A DNA stretch of 25,364 nucleotides from JAWWPG01 sp033850885. GTDB taxonomy: Bacteria; Actinomycetota; Actinomycetes; Propionibacteriales; Nocardioidaceae. The stretch's first letter is position 1, and each line of letters begins with the position of its first letter. The notes below the pieces were generated by a model that did no database searches, was not told the origin of the DNA, and saw only the letters and a program-made list of their open reading frames with translations. Where the stretch lies: the NCBI GenBank assembly GCA_033850885.1, contig JAWWPG010000026.1:1-25364 (forward strand), in the 5' to 3' direction. Positions 22,053 to 25,364 of the stretch are shown in pieces. Made by a program: the position numbers and the translations under genes.

Positions 22053-23755
22053 CGCAGGGCCTCCTCATCGGCTCGGGCGGCCCAGGCGGCGAACCGTTCG
22101 TTGTCATGCCGGGTCGCGAGGTAGCGGCGCACCAACCTCTCCACGTAGTCGGTGAGGTCGGCGGACGAGACCTTGTGGCCGCGCAGCTTGCGGCCGAACC
22201 CCGCCTCGAGGCCGAGACCACCGCCCAGGTGCACCTGGAACCCCTCGACGTAGCCGCCCTGCGCGTCGGGCACGAGCTGGCCCTTCAGGCCGATGTCGGC
22301 AACCTGGATCCGGGCACACGAGTTGGGGCAGCCGTTGAGGTGGATGGTGATTGGCGTGTCGAGCTCGGGCACCCGCTGCTCGAGCTCTGAGACGAGGAGA
22401 GCCGCGCGGTCCTTCGTCTCGACGATGGCGAGCTTGCAGAACTCGATCCCGGTGCATGCCATCGTCGAGCGCCGCCACTGGCTGGGCCGGGCCGAGAGCC
22501 CGAGGCCCTCGACGGCGTGCACCAGCGACGCGACCTGCTCCGCTTCGACATCAAGGATCACCAGCTTCTGGTAGGGGGTCGTTCGGACCCGCCTGGACCC
22601 GTGAGCCTCGATGGTGTCGACCAGCTTGGTGAGCGTCGTACCCGACACCCGTCCCGCGGTGGGGGAGACTCCGACGTAGAAGCGGCCGTCCACTTGCGGA
22701 TACACACCCACGTGGTCCCCATTGCCCAACGGGCCAGGCGGAGGGTCACCCGGCAGCAGGCTGTGGTGCAGGTACTCGCGCTCGAGGACGTCTCGGAACC
22801 TGTCGACGCCCCAGTCGGCGAGGAGGAACTTCAGGCGGGCTCTGCTGCGCAGCCGCCGGTACCCGTAGTCCCGGAACACGCTCGCAACTCCCCACCAGAC
22901 CTCGGGCACGTCCTCGAGGCGAACCCACACACCGAGGCTCTGGGCAAGCATCGGGTTGGTCGAGAGCCCGCCGCCCACCCACACGTCGAAGCCGGCCCCG
23001 AGGCTGGGGTGCACGGTCGGCACGAACGCGATGTCGTTCACCTCGGGGGCGACGTCGAGGCTGGGATGACCGGTGATGGCCGTCTTGAACTTGCGCGGGA
23101 GGTTGGAGAACTCCGGAGAGCCGATGTAGCGCTGCGATATCTCCCGGATCGCCGGCGTCGGGTCAAGGATCTCCTCGGCTGCGATACCGGCCAGCGGGCC
23201 GGCGATGATGACCCGGGGAACGTCGCCGCACGCCTCCTGGGTCGACAGGCCGACCGACTCGAGACGGTCCCAGATCGCGGGCACGTCCTCCACGCGCACC
23301 CAGTGCAGCTGGATGTTCTGCCGGTCGGTGATGTCGGCCGAGTCCCGTGCGTACGTCGTCGAGATGTCGCCGATCGCCCGGAGCTGCTCGGTGCTCAGCT
23401 GGCCACCGTCGATGCGGATCCGCAGCATGAAGTACTCGTCCTCGAGCTCTCGGGGCTCCAGGACCGCCGTCCGGCCGCCGTCCACTCCCTGCTTGCGTTG
23501 GGTGTACAACCCCCACCAGCGGAACCTGGTGCGGAGGTCCGCGGGGTCGATGGAGGCGAAGCCGCGGCGGGAGTAGACGTTCTCGATGCGGGCCCGCACG
23601 TTCAGGGCGTCGTCGTCCTTCTTGACCTGCTCGGCCGGGTTCAGGGGCTCTCGGTACCCCTGCGCCCACTGGCCTTCACCCCTGGTAGGTCGAGCTGAGG
23701 CCTGGCGGGCAGGGGTGGGGCGCCCAGGAGCTGTTGAGGTGGTTTGCGTGGTCAA
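22049..23755 (-). CDS. sir: Ferredoxin-dependent sulfite reductase (siroheme, [4Fe-4S])
   Basis: A 568-residue enzyme that reduces sulfite to sulfide with six electrons from ferredoxin. Two nitrite/sulfite reductase repeats are present. The siroheme/[4Fe-4S] cysteines are C434 and C440 (ACTGIEFC) and C476 and C480 (GCPNSC). Y84 (GLYTQR) and C176 (EACGDVPR) are 92 residues apart, the same distance as the covalently linked Tyr69-Cys161 pair of M. tuberculosis NirA, so a similar cross-link is likely. The N-terminal 30 residues are low-complexity. TTG 23755 is chosen because AGAGGA lies six bases upstream; no better start is in frame. First gene of the four-gene operon and downstream of the leader peptide at 23861-23953. 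Confidence 0.93.
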   Translation of the reverse strand: MTTQTTSTAPGRPTPARQASARPTRGEGQWAQGYREPLNPAEQVKKDDDALNVRARIENVYSRRGFASIDPADLRTRFRWWGLYTQRKQGVDGGRTAVLEPRELEDEYFMLRIRIDGGQLSTEQLRAIGDISTTYARDSADITDRQNIQLHWVRVEDVPAIWDRLESVGLSTQEACGDVPRVIIAGPLAGIAAEEILDPTPAIREISQRYIGSPEFSNLPRKFKTAITGHPSLDVAPEVNDIAFVPTVHPSLGAGFDVWVGGGLSTNPMLAQSLGVWVRLEDVPEVWWGVASVFRDYGYRRLRSRARLKFLLADWGVDRFRDVLEREYLHHSLLPGDPPPGPLGNGDHVGVYPQVDGRFYVGVSPTAGRVSGTTLTKLVDTIEAHGSRRVRTTPYQKLVILDVEAEQVASLVHAVEGLGLSARPSQWRRSTMACTGIEFCKLAIVETKDRAALLVSELEQRVPELDTPITIHLNGCPNSCARIQVADIGLKGQLVPDAQGGYVEGFQVHLGGGLGLEAGFGRKLRGHKVSSADLTDYVERLVRRYLATRHDNERFAAWAARADEEALR

Positions 23756-23761
23756 TGGCGT

Positions 23762-23776
23762 TCCTCTGGGGGAGGA
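23762..23776 (-). promoter_or_regulatory. Hairpin masking the sir ribosome-binding site
   Basis: On the minus strand TCCTC (23776-23772) and GAGGA (23766-23762) pair perfectly around a CCCCA loop. The 3' arm is the core of the AGAGGA ribosome-binding site used by the TTG start at 23755. The stem is short (5 bp), so masking would be partial and could depend on upstream folding. Confidence 0.5.
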
Positions 23777-23778
23777 CG

Positions 23779-23858
23779 CGGGCGACCGGTCAGACGACGA
23801 GCATGTGCAGGGGCGTGTCGGCTGCGGGTCGCCCGACGCCCGGGGGGAGGGCGGGCGA
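23779..23858 (-). promoter_or_regulatory. Candidate attenuator: three segments able to form two exclusive hairpins
   Basis: Reading the minus strand after the leader stop: segment 1 TCGCCCG (23858-23852), segment 2 CGGGCGACC (23835-23827), segment 3 GGTCGCCCG (23787-23779). Segment 2 can pair with 1 (7 bp) or with 3 (9 bp) but not both. A ribosome at the leader stop would cover segment 1 and favour 2:3 next to the sir ribosome-binding site; one stalled at the Cys codon would leave segment 1 free. Short GC-rich complementarity can arise by chance here. Confidence 0.45.
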
Positions 23859-23860
23859 GG

Positions 23861-23953
23861 TTACGCCGACATACACATCATGCTGCGCGTGAGCCCAAGG
23901 TCCACGTGGCGACGTACCACGAGATAGACGCGGGTGTCGGCAGCCGATGTCAT
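23861..23953 (-). CDS. Sulfur-gene leader peptide (actinobacterial RRHVDL family)
   Basis: A 30-residue frame from ATG 23953 ends RRHVDLGLTRSMMCMSA then TAA, 105 bp before sir. Short peptides with RR-x-VDL-x-R-x-(S/A)-x-(C)-x-S upstream of sulfate and cysteine genes are a known actinobacterial leader family, some of them leaderless and cysteine-responsive (Ms5788A type). The usual cysteine-rich end is here Met-Met-Cys-Met: one Cys codon (TGT, rare in this GC-rich DNA) among three Met codons. The start is uncertain: ATG 23962 and GTG codons further in are in the same frame. For ATG 23953 a CAGGAT hexamer seven bases upstream fits a leaderless -10. Role inferred: sensing Cys (or Met/SAM supply) by ribosome stalling. 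Confidence 0.75.
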   Translation of the reverse strand: MTSAADTRVYLVVRRHVDLGLTRSMMCMSA

Positions 23954-24032
23954 GACGACCATCCTGCCACCGCGTTCTCGCCGGCGGCCGCCGTCCTGCA
24001 ATGTGGGATGGCTGTTCACGCCTCGGGCCAGG

Positions 24033-24038
24033 CATGAT
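24033..24038 (+). promoter_or_regulatory. Likely -10 element for a leaderless DUF2071 mRNA
   Basis: CATGAT ends six bases before GTG 24045, the distance at which transcription would begin on the start codon itself. The -35 region is weak. This supports GTG 24045 as the start. Confidence 0.45.
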
Positions 24039-24044
24039 GAAGGG

Positions 24045-24809
24045 GTGACGGTCCCCGGTGCGACTCCAGAGCCGGTGACGCCGATGGCGCCGGCCCTCGA
24101 GCGCCGGCAGATCATGCACCAGTCTTGGCGGGACGTCACCTTCCTGCACTGGCGGGTGGACGCGAACCGGGTGGCACCGCTCCTGCCGCCGGGAACCGTG
24201 CCCGACGTCTTCGACGGGAGCTCCTGGGTCGGTCTGATCCCCTTCCGGATGGTCGGCGCGGGACTCCTCACCGGCCCTGCGGTGCCGTGGCTGGGGACGT
24301 TTCCCGAGATCAACGTGCGGCTGTACGGCGTCGACGGGACGGGGCGGAGGAGCGTGGTCTTCCGGTCCCTCGAGTCGTCTCGGCTGGCTGTCGTGCTCGG
24401 TGCCCGAGCGACCTTCGGACTGCCTTACTGCTGGGCGGGGATGCGGGTACGACGCGTCGGCACCGGCATCGAGTACACGACCGCACGGCGTTGGCCGGGT
24501 GACCGTGGTATCGGTGCCCGCATCGTCGTCCGCCCCGATCCACTCGTCGTGCATGACGACCCGCTCGCGGATTTCCTGACGGCGCGGTGGGGTCTGCACA
24601 CGCGGTGGACGGGACGCACGCTCTTCGTCCCCAACGAGCACTCGACCTGGCCGCTGCAGTCGGCGACCCTGCTTGACCTGCGTGACGACCTGGTCGGCGC
24701 GGCGGGTCTTCCCGGTCTCAGCGACCGGGAGCCCGACTCGGTGCTGTACTCGGCCGGGGTGCGAACGGTCTTCGGGCTCCCGTTCGACTCGCGTCGCCGG
24801 CGAGCCTGA
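24045..24809 (+). CDS. DUF2071 (YqjF-like) protein
   Basis: A 254-residue soluble protein of the DUF2071 family. Typical features are the opening HQSWRDVTFLHWRVDANRVAPLLPPGT (from about residue 23), the segment SWVGLIPFRMVG, FPEINVRLYGVDG, VVFRSLESSRLAVVLGARATFGLPYCWAGM, a SLT-like HSTWPLQ stretch near residue 205 and a C-terminal YSAGVRTVFGLP. The fold is related to acetoacetate-decarboxylase-like barrels, but no reaction is established for these proteins. The frame is open upstream to 23934, but that part shadows the leader peptide region; GTG 24045 fits a leaderless message (hexamer CATGAT six bases before). ATG 24084 is an alternative start. Confidence 0.85.
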   Translation: MTVPGATPEPVTPMAPALERRQIMHQSWRDVTFLHWRVDANRVAPLLPPGTVPDVFDGSSWVGLIPFRMVGAGLLTGPAVPWLGTFPEINVRLYGVDGTGRRSVVFRSLESSRLAVVLGARATFGLPYCWAGMRVRRVGTGIEYTTARRWPGDRGIGARIVVRPDPLVVHDDPLADFLTARWGLHTRWTGRTLFVPNEHSTWPLQSATLLDLRDDLVGAAGLPGLSDREPDSVLYSAGVRTVFGLPFDSRRRRA

Positions 24810-24914
24810 TCCGCGCCGTCGCCGTGCCCTGGCGACTGCGCTTGTCGGGACCGCGCTGTAGCGTCGGCTCTTCACGTAGTCGCCTCACCAGTCGCCTCGT
24901 ACGTCGGAGTTCCC

Positions 24915-25364
24915 ATGGCCAAGATCCTGTCGGGCAAGTCCTCGGGCGGGAAGCACCGCCGAGAGAAGGGTGAGGCACGCCAGCCGGCGCGGCCGCCGGA
25001 CAGCAACCACGGAGAGCCGAGAGGCGACCAGCAGCAGGCGGGCAACAAGTGGTGGACGCTCACTGCGGTGTCTCTTGGCACGTTCATGCTGCTGCTCGAC
25101 ATCACGATCGTGAACGTCGCGCTGCCGAAGATCGCCGCGGATCTGCACGCGAGCTTCTCCGACATCCAATGGGTAATCGACGCGTATGCGCTGACGCTGG
25201 CCTCCGTCCTCCTGACCATGGGAGCGCTCGCCGATCTCTTCGGCCGCAAGCTCCTGTTCACGATCGGGCTCTCGCTGTTCGTCGCCACCTCGCTGCTGTG
25301 CGCGGTCTCCCCGAGTTCGCTGTTCCTGATCCTCGCCCGCGGCGGCCAGGGGGTCGGCGGCGCG
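24915..25364 (+). CDS. MFS drug exporter, DHA2 (14-helix) type, N-terminal part
   Basis: The first 150 residues of a multidrug-type transporter run off the window. A hydrophilic, basic N-terminal tail of about 45 residues (MAKILSGKSSGGKHRREK...) comes before the first helix. Helix 1 carries the DHA2 signature LDITIVNVALP, the first loop has DIQWVIDAYALTLA, and motif A is GALADLFGRK. The family exports drugs, dyes or lipophilic compounds in exchange for protons; this one's substrate is unknown. ATG 24915 follows GGAG six bases upstream. No neighbouring regulator is visible inside the window. Confidence 0.9.
   Translation, partial: MAKILSGKSSGGKHRREKGEARQPARPPDSNHGEPRGDQQQAGNKWWTLTAVSLGTFMLLLDITIVNVALPKIAADLHASFSDIQWVIDAYALTLASVLLTMGALADLFGRKLLFTIGLSLFVATSLLCAVSPSSLFLILARGGQGVGGA

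Noticed and set aside
22517..23698. 393-codon frame antisense to sulfite reductase
   Set aside because: Shadow frame; all siroheme and iron-sulfur motifs lie on the minus strand.

Overview
The window is high-GC DNA from an actinobacterium. The case rests on strong G/C third-position bias, GTG and TTG starts, likely leaderless genes, a mycobacterial-type sulfite reductase with an actinobacterial sulfur-gene leader peptide, a DUF1206 membrane protein and an Rv3400/Rv3401-like gene pair. I cannot name the genus from sequence alone.

Layout. (1) 1-4780 is accessory and scarred. It starts with the tail of a truncated IS3-type transposase, followed by about 700 bp with no convincing gene. A complete IS3-family element (938-2268, 27-bp imperfect inverted repeats, 3-bp CGC target duplication) lies inside a nuclease-helicase gene of the DUF2075 / Schlafen-group-3 type. 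Removing the element and one CGC copy restores one reading frame (792-3994, 622 aa). A small membrane protein gene and a possible pRiA4b-ORF3-like fragment follow. (2) 4937-9963 holds four plus-strand genes for cell-envelope or exported proteins: a secreted metallophosphoesterase with a GNRE variant motif, a DUF1206 membrane protein, a seven-repeat secreted beta-propeller, and a lytic transglycosylase with a His/Pro-rich linker. A strong hairpin at 10128-10157 ends this block. (3) 10172-18478 is a disaccharide block. A secreted GH65 acid-trehalase-like enzyme with a discoidin domain diverges from a cytosolic pair, beta-phosphoglucomutase and GH65 phosphorylase, with start and stop codons overlapping. 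A coiled-coil protein and a SolA-type flavin oxidase follow. (4) 18353-23962 is a membrane protein gene plus sulfur assimilation. The fused siroheme synthase CysG (plus strand) converges on a minus-strand operon of sulfite reductase, a small zinc-ribbon protein, APS reductase CysH and sirohydrochlorin chelatase, in which every junction is a 4-nt start/stop overlap. (5) 24045-25364 holds a DUF2071 protein and the start of a DHA2-type MFS exporter cut by the window end.

How the genes fit together. CysH reduces activated sulfate to sulfite, Sir reduces sulfite to sulfide, and CysG plus the chelatase make the siroheme that Sir needs. In front of sir lies a 30-codon leader peptide of the actinobacterial RRHVDL family. 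It ends in an unusual Met-Met-Cys-Met cluster and is followed by mutually exclusive inverted repeats and a hairpin over the sir ribosome-binding site, which reads as a translation-responsive attenuator. In the sugar block, external trehalose-like disaccharide could be hydrolysed outside the cell, while imported or internal disaccharide is split by phosphorolysis and fed to glycolysis through glucose 6-phosphate.
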